A stretch of DNA of 56,632 nucleotides from the NCBI GenBank assembly GCA_039925145.1, contig JBDSZL010000034.1, positions 1 through 56,632 of the forward strand. Direction: 5' to 3'. Source of the stretch: JBDSZL01 sp039925145 (lineage in GTDB: Bacteria; Acidobacteriota; Vicinamibacteria; Vicinamibacterales; SCN-69-37). The translations under genes were made by a program, and so were the position numbers. Under the pieces are notes generated by a model. It was given only the letters and a program-made list of their open reading frames with translations. It did not search any database and had not been told where the DNA came from. Shown piece by piece: positions 35,454-44,092 of the stretch (positions are counted from its first letter, which is position 1; each line of letters begins with the position of its first letter).

Positions 35454-35519
35454 ATGGCAAAGAAAGCAGCAAAGGGCGCAAAGAAGGCAGCCACGAAGAA
35501 GGGCGGAAAGAAGCGGTAA
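35454..35519 (+). CDS. Lysine-rich 21-residue microprotein
   Basis: From the ATG at 35454 the frame encodes 21 residues, nine of them lysine plus one arginine, the rest almost only Ala, Gly and Thr (pattern MAKKAAKGAKKAATKK and on). GGGAGGG lies about 8-13 nt before the ATG. An in-frame ATG at 35430 would give 29 residues, but the GGGAGGG would then lie inside the gene. A strong intrinsic terminator follows 22 bp after the TAA. The composition resembles the tails of histone H1-like bacterial proteins, so binding to DNA or RNA is a reasonable guess. I do not recognise a family. Coding is supported by start, ribosome site, stop and terminator together, not by homology. Confidence 0.6.
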   Translation: MAKKAAKGAKKAATKKGGKKR

Positions 35520-35541
35520 GCACGCCCTCCCGCTAGGGAAA

Positions 35542-35569
35542 GGGGGCGATCGCCGCCCCCTTTTTTTTT
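35542..35569 (+). terminator. Intrinsic terminator of the microprotein gene
   Basis: GGGGGCG (35542-35548) and CGCCCCC (35554-35560) form a 7-bp GC stem with a five-base loop and nine T. The T-run overlaps the TAA stop of the convergent HEAT-cyclophilin gene. Confidence 0.85.
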
Positions 35570-37718
35570 ACTCCAGCGTGGCGCCATCCCAGATGCGAAC
35601 ACGCTCGATCACGTCGCCAGGCGTGATGCGATCCAGCACATCCCACCCGTTCACGACGCGACCAAACACCGTGTACTTGTCGTCGAGGTGCGGCTGCGGC
35701 GCCAGGGTGATGAACCACTGACTCCCGCCCGTGTCCCTCCAGTTGAGCGCGAGTCCCATCGTGCCGCGCAGATAGGGCATCACGCTCAGCTCATCGCGCA
35801 CCGTGTAACCAGGGCCGCCTTCGCCGTCGCCGCGCGGGTCGCCAGCCTGCACGACGAAACCGGCGATGACACGATGCGCCTTCAGCCCGTTGAAGAGTCC
35901 ACTGCGCGCCATCTCGACGAAGGCCCGGGTCGTCATCGTCGCGTTCACCACATCGAGTTGCACCTCCACGGTCCCGTAGCGCGTCTCGATGAACGCGTGC
36001 GGCGAGTAGTCGGGGTGCAGCACCGCCTTCGAGTCGAAGACATCGAGAGGCTGATGAATGGGCGCGGCCGTGCCCGGAAGTTCAGCGGACTCGCCGAGGC
36101 CGCGCAGCAGTTCCGCCGCGCGCCAGCGTACCGGCCATTCGGGATCGGACAAGGCGCGCTTCAGGACCGCGATGGCCGCCTCGCCTCCGTACCGGCTGAG
36201 CCCCTCGAGTGCCGCGGCGCGCGCCGTAAACGCCGTGTCTGTCTCCGCTCGCGTGTAGGCCGCGACGAGCGCATCCACGCCTCCCGCCGCCTTCAGCGTG
36301 CCGAGCAGCTGCGCGGCGGTGGCGCGGACGGCGAAGTCCGGCACCCCGAGAGCCGACATGAGCAAGGGCACGACACCCGGGTCCTTCGCGGCGGCGAGCG
36401 CTTCGAGGGCAGGACCGCGCACGCGTAGGTCCTCGTCGGCCACCAGTTCGAGGAGCGCCGGGCGCACGCGATCGAGCGGCAGCCCTTCGAGAGCGGCCGC
36501 GAGGGCCGCGCGCACGGTCCAGTCGGGGTCGCGGTCGAGTCCGGCGAGGATGAGCAGAAATCCCTCGGGGTCGGCCTTCGCCATGGCCGCGATCGCCGCG
36601 GCGCGAACGGCAGGAATGCGATCGGTGATCAGATCGACGAGCGGATCGAACGCGCTGCGGTCGCGGACGTTGCCCAGCGCCGTCGCCGTCTCGATCGCGA
36701 GATTCGAGGGCAGGGCCGCATCGGAGAGCAACGCGGCCAAAGACGGCACGGCGGCTGGGCCCCCAATCTGTCCAAGGGTACGGATGGCAGCGGCCCGCAC
36801 CTTGATGTCTGCGTCGCGGCGGGCGGCGATCTCGCGGGCGAGCGGTATCGCGGTGGCGTCTTTCAGGGTGCCGAGGCCGCGCAGAGCGAAGGTGGGCGTG
36901 TAGATTCCAGCGCTCGACACCAGCGCGCGGAGCGCCGGCAACGCGCGTGCATCAGCGTTGCGCTGCAGCGCAAACGCCACAGGCCACCAGCGCGAGACAG
37001 GCGCGCCGGCAGCATCGAGCGCGACACTCGCCAGCGCGTCAAACGACCCGAGTCGTACGAGTGCGAACAGGCTCGAACGGCACAGCTCGATTTCGGGAGA
37101 CTTGGGCCATTCCTCATCGTCTGGCGCGATGGGCGCGATCAGCGCGGCGCAGCCGGCGGCCACTTGGGCGATGGCAGCTGCCGATCCGGGCTGGGCCAAG
37201 AGCCCGAGCGCATCGATGGCGCGCGTCCTGACCAGCGGCGACGCATCCGCCAGCAACGGCTCGAGTGCGGCGGCGCCGCTCTTGTCGCCGATGAGGCCGA
37301 CCGCGAACGCGGCCGAAGCCCTCACGTCGCTCGATGAATCGTGCAACGAACGCAGCAGCGCAGGCAGGCCTTCGAGGCGCCCCACCCGTCCGATCGCCAG
37401 CGCGGCACGCTGCCGAACGACATCCTCGGAATCGCGCGCCAGCGCCTCGAGATCCGCGCGCCGGGCCTGGCGCAACTCGGGCACAGCGCCGGCATCTGCC
37501 ACGTCGGGACCCTCGGGGCCCGCATCCGGATCGCGGAGGATCCGCTGCTGCTCGAGACGCAGAATCCAGCTGACCTTCTGATCGAGTGACAGCGGCGCGA
37601 CCGTGGGAACGGCCACCGGTGGCGTTCGTGTCGGGGTCGACGCACACCCGACACCAATCCCCGCGGCGAACACGAGGGCAGCCTTTCGCGCACGATGGAG
37701 CCAACGGCGGTGCGACAT
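35568..37718 (-). CDS. HEAT-repeat lipoprotein with C-terminal cyclophilin (peptidyl-prolyl isomerase) domain
   Basis: The 716-residue protein has three parts. Residues 1-25 are a signal sequence ending in a probable lipidated cysteine (IGVGCAS, Cys25). About 80-540 is a run of a dozen or more HEAT-like repeats (for example VRQRAALAIGRVGRLEGLPA, VRASAAFAVGLIGD, VRTRAIDALGLLA). The last 143 residues are a cyclophilin fold with FNGLKAHRVIAGFVVQAGDP and GGSQWFITLAPQPHLDDKYT, keeping the catalytic arginine. It is predicted to be a periplasmic, membrane-tethered folding factor with a large interaction surface. The ATG at 37718 is chosen because TAGGAT lies seven bases before it; an ATG at 37727 and a GTG at 37742 are in frame. 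Confidence 0.85.
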   Translation of the reverse strand: MSHRRWLHRARKAALVFAAGIGVGCASTPTRTPPVAVPTVAPLSLDQKVSWILRLEQQRILRDPDAGPEGPDVADAGAVPELRQARRADLEALARDSEDVVRQRAALAIGRVGRLEGLPALLRSLHDSSSDVRASAAFAVGLIGDKSGAAALEPLLADASPLVRTRAIDALGLLAQPGSAAAIAQVAAGCAALIAPIAPDDEEWPKSPEIELCRSSLFALVRLGSFDALASVALDAAGAPVSRWWPVAFALQRNADARALPALRALVSSAGIYTPTFALRGLGTLKDATAIPLAREIAARRDADIKVRAAAIRTLGQIGGPAAVPSLAALLSDAALPSNLAIETATALGNVRDRSAFDPLVDLITDRIPAVRAAAIAAMAKADPEGFLLILAGLDRDPDWTVRAALAAALEGLPLDRVRPALLELVADEDLRVRGPALEALAAAKDPGVVPLLMSALGVPDFAVRATAAQLLGTLKAAGGVDALVAAYTRAETDTAFTARAAALEGLSRYGGEAAIAVLKRALSDPEWPVRWRAAELLRGLGESAELPGTAAPIHQPLDVFDSKAVLHPDYSPHAFIETRYGTVEVQLDVVNATMTTRAFVEMARSGLFNGLKAHRVIAGFVVQAGDPRGDGEGGPGYTVRDELSVMPYLRGTMGLALNWRDTGGSQWFITLAPQPHLDDKYTVFGRVVNGWDVLDRITPGDVIERVRIWDGATLE

Positions 37719-37725
37719 GCTGTTC

Positions 37726-37731
37726 ATCCTA
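37726..37731 (-). promoter_or_regulatory. -10 box for leaderless HEAT-cyclophilin gene
   Basis: TAGGAT on the minus strand ends seven bases before the ATG at 37718; no Shine-Dalgarno is present. Confidence 0.4.
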
Positions 37732-37774
37732 GCGCAGCGCACCGGGCCGGACCGTGATCACAAAGACCCGCTGG

Positions 37775-37780
37775 TATACT
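37775..37780 (+). promoter_or_regulatory. -10 box for the deoxynucleoside kinase gene
   Basis: TATACT lies ten bases before the TTG start at 37791, giving a leader of only a few nucleotides. Confidence 0.45.
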
Positions 37781-37790
37781 TCGCGCCGAG

Positions 37791-38432
37791 TTGGAGTTTC
37801 GCTACCTCGCGATCGAAGGCCCCATGGGCCTGGGCAAGACCGCGCTCGCCGAGCGCCTCGGCGCGCGGCTCGACGCCACCGTCGTCCTCGAAGACGCCGA
37901 GAACCCATTTCTCGGCGACTTCTACGCCGGACGTGACGGGGCAGCATTCCAGACGCAGCTCTTCTTCACACTGGCGCGACACCGCCAACTGCTGACTCTC
38001 CGGCAGCACGACCTCTTCAGCCAGATCACGATCTGCGATTACCTTTTCGAGCGCGACCGCATTTATGCGTTCATGAACCTCGACGACAACGAGCTGTTCA
38101 TCTATCAGCGCCTGTTCGACCTCGTGGCGCGGGACCTCTCCCAGCCAGACGTGGTCATTTATCTGCAAGCTCCGCCCGAGACGCTCACGCGCAGGATCAA
38201 GGAACGCGCGCGTGCCGCCGACTCAGAGGCTCCCCTCCCCAGCGACGCGTACGTGGCCGAGTTGAACGAGGCGTACAACCACTTCTTCTTTCACTACGCG
38301 AGCAGCCCGCTGCTGGTCGTGGAGACTTCGCACGTGGATCTGACGTGGGGCGAAGAGGCGGTCGACGATCTGCTCCGGCAGGTCAGCACGATGGGACGCG
38401 GCACTCGCTATTACGTCCCACGCACGGGATAG
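37791..38432 (+). CDS. Deoxynucleoside kinase (dGK/dCK-like)
   Basis: The 213-residue P-loop kinase phosphorylates deoxynucleosides for salvage. It has the Walker A GPMGLGKT at 10-17, the DYLFERDRIYAF segment matching the ERS/DRS substrate motif, and an arginine-rich lid RRIKERARAADSEAP. PDVVIYLQAPPETL is the typical strand before the lid. The only reasonable start is TTG at 37791. It precedes accD and folC. A kinase of this type next to folate genes is found elsewhere fused or linked to folK, which may be relevant, but folK is absent here. Confidence 0.85.
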   Translation: MEFRYLAIEGPMGLGKTALAERLGARLDATVVLEDAENPFLGDFYAGRDGAAFQTQLFFTLARHRQLLTLRQHDLFSQITICDYLFERDRIYAFMNLDDNELFIYQRLFDLVARDLSQPDVVIYLQAPPETLTRRIKERARAADSEAPLPSDAYVAELNEAYNHFFFHYASSPLLVVETSHVDLTWGEEAVDDLLRQVSTMGRGTRYYVPRTG

Positions 38433-38453
38433 GTGACCTGGAAGGGATTCTGC

Positions 38454-38459
38454 TAACCT
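38454..38459 (+). promoter_or_regulatory. Possible -10 box for accD
   Basis: TAACCT lies eight bases before the accD GTG at 38468, with no ribosome site in between. It could give a near-leaderless accD transcript. Confidence 0.35.
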
Positions 38460-38467
38460 TCTGAGCC

Positions 38468-39385
38468 GTGGCGTGGTTCAAGAAGACGCGTAAGCCGATC
38501 GAAGCGCCGGACAAGGCCAGCCGGGTGCCCGAAGGCTTATGGGTGAAGTGCCCGTCGTGCGGCAAGGCGCTCTACAACAAGGAGCTGGCGGCGAGCCTGC
38601 AGGTCTGTTCGGAGTGCGGACATCACTTCCGCATGTCGGCGACCGATCGGCTGGCCATGCTGTTCGACGGGGCCGCCTGGATCGAGCACGACCGCAGTCT
38701 CCGCTCGCTCGACCCTCTCAGCTTCACCGACACCAAACCGTATCGCGACCGTCTCACCGCGGCCATTGCCTCGACTGGACTCAATGACGCCCTCATCGTG
38801 GGCACCGGAACGCTCGATGACATTCCGGTTGTCATCGCGGCGATGGAGTACAGCTTCATTGGCGGCAGCATGGGAGTCGTGGTCGGCGAAAAACTGACGC
38901 GCGCAGCCGAACTCGCGCTGCACACGCGCGCGCCGTTCGTCATTGTCTGCTGTTCCGGCGGCGCGCGGATGATGGAAGGCGCCCTGTCGCTGATGCAGAT
39001 GGCAAAGATCAGCGCCGCGCTCGCCCGCCTCGATCGGGCCGGCCTGCCATATATCTCGATCCTGACCGACCCGACAACCGGCGGGGTGACTGCCAGCTTC
39101 GCGATGCTCGGCGATCTCAACATCGCGGAGCCACAGGCGCTCATCGGCTTCGCGGGGCCGCGCGTGATTGAGCAGACCATCCGGCAGAAGCTGCCCGAAG
39201 GATTTCAGCGCAGCGAGTTCCTGCTCGACAAAGGCTTCATCGATTTCATCTCCGACCGCCGGGAGCTCAAGGGCATTCTGGCCCGCTCGCTCCGCATGAT
39301 GACGGGGCGGCCGCCTGCCGAAAGCGCCGCCGCTTCCTCAGGGCTGCTCGAAGACGACGGCCCGGCCCCGAGCGACGTCCTCTGA
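38468..39385 (+). CDS. accD: Acetyl-CoA carboxylase carboxyltransferase subunit beta
   Basis: The 305-residue protein is the beta subunit of the carboxyltransferase that makes malonyl-CoA for fatty acid synthesis. It has the N-terminal C4 zinc ribbon (CPSCGKALYNKELA and CSECGHHF) and the crotonase-like core with GGSMGVVVGEKLTRA, SGGARMMEGALSLMQMAKIS and PTTGGVTASFA. The start is GTG at 38468. accA is not nearby; accD followed by folC is a common pairing. Confidence 0.95.
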   Translation: MAWFKKTRKPIEAPDKASRVPEGLWVKCPSCGKALYNKELAASLQVCSECGHHFRMSATDRLAMLFDGAAWIEHDRSLRSLDPLSFTDTKPYRDRLTAAIASTGLNDALIVGTGTLDDIPVVIAAMEYSFIGGSMGVVVGEKLTRAAELALHTRAPFVIVCCSGGARMMEGALSLMQMAKISAALARLDRAGLPYISILTDPTTGGVTASFAMLGDLNIAEPQALIGFAGPRVIEQTIRQKLPEGFQRSEFLLDKGFIDFISDRRELKGILARSLRMMTGRPPAESAAASSGLLEDDGPAPSDVL

Positions 39386-39401
39386 CGCACGGCGGGCCGA
39401 C

Positions 39402-40670
39402 GTGACCGCCGACCGCTCGTTCCTCTTCTCTCTCGAACAGATCGGCATCAAGCTCGGCCTGGATCAGATTCGGGCGTTGCTCACCGTGCTGGACCATCCG
39501 GAACACGTCTTCCCCTCCATTCTCGTGGCGGGCACCAACGGCAAGGGGTCGGTGACGGCGATGCTCGAGCGAGGGCTCCGCGCGGCCGGCTACCGGACGG
39601 GCCGTTACACGTCGCCTCACCTGCTGCGGCTGGAGGAGCGCGTCGCGATTGACGGCCAGGATGTCCTGCCGGCCACCCTGGATCGCGCCCTCGACGAGGT
39701 GCAACGTGCGAGCGCCTCGCTCCCACACCCGCCCAGCTTCTTCGAGGCGACGACGGCCATGGCCCTCGACATCTTCCGGCGCGAACGCGTGGACGTCGCG
39801 GTGCTTGAAGTCGGTCTGGGTGGGCGGCTCGATGCGACCAACGCCGTGACGCCAGTCGCGACCGCCATCACCATGGTCGATTTCGATCATGAGGAGTACC
39901 TGGGCCATACCCTTGAAGCCATCGCACGGGAAAAGGCCGGAATTATCAAACCGGGCACGCTTCTGGTGCTTGGAGACAATCCGCCCACGGTCGATCGGGT
40001 GGTCGCCGAGACATGCGCGGCCGCCGGTGCGCCGATGGTCCGCGCGACGACCAGCGTGGACTATTCGGTTCGGATGGAACAGGGCGCGGCGTGGATCGAG
40101 CGGCTCGAGACACCACGGCACGCGTACGCGCCGCTGCATCTCCGATTGAACGGGGCCCATCAGGTCTCGAACGCACTTCTCGCACTGCGCCTGCTCGAAG
40201 AGCTCGACGCCGAGCGCCTGTTTCAGATCCCTGAGTCCGCCATCCGGCTCGCGCTGGAGGATGTGACGTGGCCGGCGCGGTTGGAGCTGCGGCGATTCCA
40301 CGGGGTGGACGTGCTCCTCGACGGTGCGCACAACCCGGCCGGCGCGCGCGCGCTAGCCAATCACGTACGCGACACGTACGGGCGTCTGCTGCCCTACGTC
40401 GTGGGCGCGATGCGTGACAAACGGGTGGACGCCATGCTGGAGGCACTCGCCACCACAGCCTCGCATTTCTTTTTCGTCGCGCCGGATAGCGCCAGAGCCG
40501 CGAGACCCGATCAACTGCTCGCCGCGGCGGCCCGTATCGCACCCCACGTGGCCGCGAGCACGGCCGACAGTCCACTCGAGGCTATTGGCCGGGCTGCGGA
40601 ACTGGGAGCACCGGTGATCGTCGCCGGATCCTTATATCTGGTGGGGGAAGTACGGGCGCAATTGTCGTGA
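39402..40670 (+). CDS. folC: Bifunctional folylpolyglutamate/dihydrofolate synthase
   Basis: The 422-residue Mur-ligase-like enzyme adds glutamate to dihydropteroate and to folates. It has the P-loop VAGTNGKGSVTAMLE, TSPHLLRLEERVAIDGQ, the carbamylated-lysine region EYLGHTLEAIAREKAGIIKPG, and DVLLDGAHNPAGARALA. The start is GTG at 39402, 16 bp after accD. Dihydrofolate synthase activity is inferred because free-living bacteria usually have one FolC with both activities. Confidence 0.93.
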   Translation: MTADRSFLFSLEQIGIKLGLDQIRALLTVLDHPEHVFPSILVAGTNGKGSVTAMLERGLRAAGYRTGRYTSPHLLRLEERVAIDGQDVLPATLDRALDEVQRASASLPHPPSFFEATTAMALDIFRRERVDVAVLEVGLGGRLDATNAVTPVATAITMVDFDHEEYLGHTLEAIAREKAGIIKPGTLLVLGDNPPTVDRVVAETCAAAGAPMVRATTSVDYSVRMEQGAAWIERLETPRHAYAPLHLRLNGAHQVSNALLALRLLEELDAERLFQIPESAIRLALEDVTWPARLELRRFHGVDVLLDGAHNPAGARALANHVRDTYGRLLPYVVGAMRDKRVDAMLEALATTASHFFFVAPDSARAARPDQLLAAAARIAPHVAASTADSPLEAIGRAAELGAPVIVAGSLYLVGEVRAQLS

Positions 40671-40740
40671 TATTCTGCGAAACGCCCTGCGCTGAGCACT
40701 CCAGTTAACAGCGGGCACGCGGCGTACTGCCCGAAAGCCG

Positions 40741-43038
40741 ATGCCTCGATCGACCCTCATCATTTTATTGTGCCCGGTTGTTCTGTTCTGGCCGCGTCAC
40801 GCGGTGGCGCAGGACAATCCGTTTGCGTCCTGCAAGTCGGTCAGTGTCGTCAATGCGCTCGGCCAGGTGTTTGAACCGGTACCTGAGCGGCCAGACGCGT
40901 TGCGCGCCCGGCTGACCGGATCGCCGGTGACGGTCATCTGCGACGAGACGAGCGTCACGGCCGACGTGCTGACCTACGAGCCTGACACGGGGAAGATTGT
41001 CGCGACTGGCCGCGTGGCCTTTCAGCAGCCCAGTCTCGTCATCTACGCGCAACGCGCCGAGCTGAACAGATGGACCAAGCTCGGCACCTTCTACGACGCG
41101 ACCGGATCGGCCCGGATCGGCGACCAGCCGGCGCAGCGCGACCGGTTCGGCACCATGGAACCCGACGTCACCTTCCATGGCGAGGAGATTTCGCGCGTCG
41201 GCCTCACGACATACCGGATTCGCGGCGGTGGCTTCAGCACGTGCGCCCAGGCCACCCCTCGATGGCAGATGACCGCTGCGGGGGGCACCATCGTGCTCGA
41301 CAAGCGCGTCGTGATGAAGAACGTCGTGCTTAGAGTGAAGGATGTCCCGCTGTTGTATCTGCCGGGCATCTACTATCCGATCAACAAGGAAGACCGTGCG
41401 ACCGGGTTCCTGCTGCCCTCGTATGGGAATTCGCTGGGCCTGGGGTCGAGTCTGAGCAACGCATTCTTCTGGGCGATCAGCCGCAGTCAGGACGCGACGT
41501 TCTTCCATGACTGGTCCAGCAAGGGCGGCCAGGGCATTGGCTCCGAATATCGCTACTCCGGCACGGCGGGCTCCAGCGGCAGGGGGACCTTCTACACGGG
41601 CAGCGAGCCCAAGCTGCAGGCCTCGGCCACCTCGTCTCCCCGCTACTACCAGATCGATGGAAATGCGAATCAGGCCTTGCCGAACAACTTCCGGTTGTTC
41701 GGACGGTTGAACTACTTCACCAACATCAGGGCGCAGCAACGGTCGCAGGACGTCGCGGACTATTCCCGCCGCGATCGATCGTTCAACGCAACATTGTCAG
41801 GCGCCGTTGGCGCGTTCCGCCTGCTCGCGGTGGCCGAGCAGGCCGATTACTTCTATGGCTCATCGCCGGGCCAGCGGACAGGACGCCTGCCCACTGTCAA
41901 CCTCTCGCTTGCGCCGAGGCCGCTTGGGCGATCGAAAGTGTACGTGGGAGCCAGCAGCGAAGTCGGGTACCTCGTCAGACAGCTCGGTCTCGGCAGCCCC
42001 GACGCCGAGGACCGGAGCCTCTGGCGGTTCGACGCGAGCCCGACGATTCGAGCGCCGCTGAGCACGCTGCCCTTCCTCACCGCCACCGGATCGGCGTCGT
42101 GGCACGTGACGCACTGGCTCGAATCGCTCGACCCCGTGCTCGGACAAGTGCCGGTCGCGCTGACGCGGCAACTGCTGGACCTGCAGGCGCAGGTGGTCGG
42201 GCCGGTCTTCTCGCGCGTGTTCCAGACACCCGAGAACGGCTATGCCGATCGCTTCAAGCACCTCATCGAACCTGGGTTTGGCATCCAACGCACGAGCGCC
42301 TTCGACGCATTCGATCGTGTGGTCAAGAACGACTACCTCGACCAGCAGGTTGGCGGGACGACGAACATCAACTATCGCCTCACGAACCGGCTGCTCGCCA
42401 GACGACATGGCGCCGCGCCGGCGCCCGGGGCACCAGCCACGCCGGGAGTGGCTCGCGAGATTCTGTCGGTCGATATCGGCCAGACCTACTACAGCCAGGC
42501 ACAGGCGGCATTCGCCGATCCGCAGTATGAGTCTGGCGGCGTGGTGCCGTCCGAATCGAAGGGCACCTTCTCGCCGATTCAGATCACCACGCTGGCGCGG
42601 CCGAGCGACGTCGGCTCTGCCAGGTTCCAGATGGAGATCGACTCGAAGTACAAGGCGTTGCGCTCGATGAACGCCTCGGGCACGCTCGAGAGTGCCTGGG
42701 CCGATCTGACCATGGGCTGGAGAAAGACCCAGGTGATCAAGGGACTGCCTGGATTCGACGTCAGCAGCCATTTCCTGAACGCCCTCACCGCCATACGACT
42801 GCCCCGAAACCGGATCGGCGGCGAGTACTCGTTGAACTACGACGTCGGTCAGAACGTCCTGAACCAACAGCGCATCGTGGCCTATTACAACAGCCAGTGC
42901 TGCGGCGTGGCGTTCGACTGGCAGACGAGAAAGACGCCGCTGCTCGGCCTGCCAGCCGATCGGCAATTCAACATTTCCTTTACGCTCGCAGGCATCGGAT
43001 CATTTTCCAATCCCTTCGGATCGTTCGGAGGGAAGTAA
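40741..43038 (+). CDS. lptD: LPS-assembly outer membrane protein LptD
   Basis: The 765-residue protein has a signal peptide (cleavage after AVAQ, about residue 24), an N-terminal OstA/LptA jelly-roll domain (VICDETSVTADVLTYEPDTG, with the typical AERAELNR-like pattern as YAQRAELNRWTKLGTF), and a C-terminal beta-barrel starting around VKDVPLLYLPGIYYPINKED. It inserts lipopolysaccharide into the outer membrane with LptE. That shows the cell has LPS or a similar lipid. The N-terminal CKSV and C-terminal CC (around residue 720) may form the disulfides known in LptD. It follows folC after 70 bp. Confidence 0.92.
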   Translation: MPRSTLIILLCPVVLFWPRHAVAQDNPFASCKSVSVVNALGQVFEPVPERPDALRARLTGSPVTVICDETSVTADVLTYEPDTGKIVATGRVAFQQPSLVIYAQRAELNRWTKLGTFYDATGSARIGDQPAQRDRFGTMEPDVTFHGEEISRVGLTTYRIRGGGFSTCAQATPRWQMTAAGGTIVLDKRVVMKNVVLRVKDVPLLYLPGIYYPINKEDRATGFLLPSYGNSLGLGSSLSNAFFWAISRSQDATFFHDWSSKGGQGIGSEYRYSGTAGSSGRGTFYTGSEPKLQASATSSPRYYQIDGNANQALPNNFRLFGRLNYFTNIRAQQRSQDVADYSRRDRSFNATLSGAVGAFRLLAVAEQADYFYGSSPGQRTGRLPTVNLSLAPRPLGRSKVYVGASSEVGYLVRQLGLGSPDAEDRSLWRFDASPTIRAPLSTLPFLTATGSASWHVTHWLESLDPVLGQVPVALTRQLLDLQAQVVGPVFSRVFQTPENGYADRFKHLIEPGFGIQRTSAFDAFDRVVKNDYLDQQVGGTTNINYRLTNRLLARRHGAAPAPGAPATPGVAREILSVDIGQTYYSQAQAAFADPQYESGGVVPSESKGTFSPIQITTLARPSDVGSARFQMEIDSKYKALRSMNASGTLESAWADLTMGWRKTQVIKGLPGFDVSSHFLNALTAIRLPRNRIGGEYSLNYDVGQNVLNQQRIVAYYNSQCCGVAFDWQTRKTPLLGLPADRQFNISFTLAGIGSFSNPFGSFGGK

Positions 43039-43066
43039 GACACAGGCGCTGAGGGGCGCCCGACAC

Positions 43067-44086
43067 ATGGTTCACGTTCTTGTTACTGGCGGCGCTGGAT
43101 TCATCGGGTCCAATTTCGTCCGATGGGCGCACGAGGCTCACCAGGACTGGCAAATCACGACGCTCGACAAACTCACGTACGCCGGACGGATCGAGAACCT
43201 GGCCCCGGTGATGGAGAGTGCGAGGCACCGGTTCGTGAAGGGCGACATTGCCGATCCCGAAATCAGCAGCCCCCTGGTCCGCGAGGCGGACATCGTGGTC
43301 CATTTTGCCGCCGAGACGCACGTCGATCGATCCATTCAGATTGCGGGCGAGTTCATCCAGACCGACGTGTTCGGCACGTATGTCCTGCTGCAGGCCGCGC
43401 GCGAGTCATCGCGTCTGCGGCGATTCGTCCAGATTTCCACCGACGAGGTCTACGGCAGTGTCCCGACCGGCCACAGCCGCGAGACAGACGAGCTGCGGCC
43501 CCGCAATCCGTACGCGGCTAGCAAGACCGGGGCCGACCGCCTGGCCTACAGTTACTTCGCGACCTATCAGGTACCGGTGATCATCACGCGCGCGTCGAAC
43601 AACTACGGCCCGAACCAGTTCCCGGAGAAGATCATCCCGCTCTTCATCACCAACGCCATCGACAACCAGTCGGTGCCGCTCTATGGCGATGGTCTGAACG
43701 TGCGCGACTGGCTGCACGTCGATGACCACTGCCGCGCGATCGACCTGCTGATCGAACGTGGCGTCGATGGCGAGGTGTACAACATCGGCGGCGGCAACGA
43801 GGTGAGGAACGTCGACCTCACCCGCCGCATCCTGCAGCTGGCTGGACGCACCGACGCGCTGATCAAGCCGGTAGCCGACCGACCCGGTCACGATCGCCGG
43901 TACGCGGTCGACACGACGAAGCTGCGGCAAGTGGGCTGGCAACCACAGGTGTCCTTCGACGATGGACTTGCCGCAACGGTCGCGTGGTACGTGGACAACC
44001 CATCCTGGTGGCGGCCGATCAAGGAGAACGACCCGGCCTATCGCACGTACTACGAGGCGCAGTACGGCCGTCAGCCGTCGGCCTGA
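43067..44086 (+). CDS. rfbB: dTDP-glucose 4,6-dehydratase
   Basis: The 339-residue extended SDR enzyme turns dTDP-glucose into dTDP-4-keto-6-deoxyglucose, the second step to dTDP-rhamnose and other deoxysugars. It has VTGGAGFIGSNFVRW for NAD binding, the catalytic STDEVYGSV, the YAASKTGADRL (YxxxK) pair, and NNYGPNQFPEKIIPLFI, which is diagnostic. rfbA, rfbC and rfbD are not in the window. GAGGGG lies before the ATG. The rmd gene follows after 6 bp, so nucleotide-sugar steps are grouped behind lptD. Confidence 0.93.
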   Translation: MVHVLVTGGAGFIGSNFVRWAHEAHQDWQITTLDKLTYAGRIENLAPVMESARHRFVKGDIADPEISSPLVREADIVVHFAAETHVDRSIQIAGEFIQTDVFGTYVLLQAARESSRLRRFVQISTDEVYGSVPTGHSRETDELRPRNPYAASKTGADRLAYSYFATYQVPVIITRASNNYGPNQFPEKIIPLFITNAIDNQSVPLYGDGLNVRDWLHVDDHCRAIDLLIERGVDGEVYNIGGGNEVRNVDLTRRILQLAGRTDALIKPVADRPGHDRRYAVDTTKLRQVGWQPQVSFDDGLAATVAWYVDNPSWWRPIKENDPAYRTYYEAQYGRQPSA

Positions 44087-44092
44087 ACGCAG

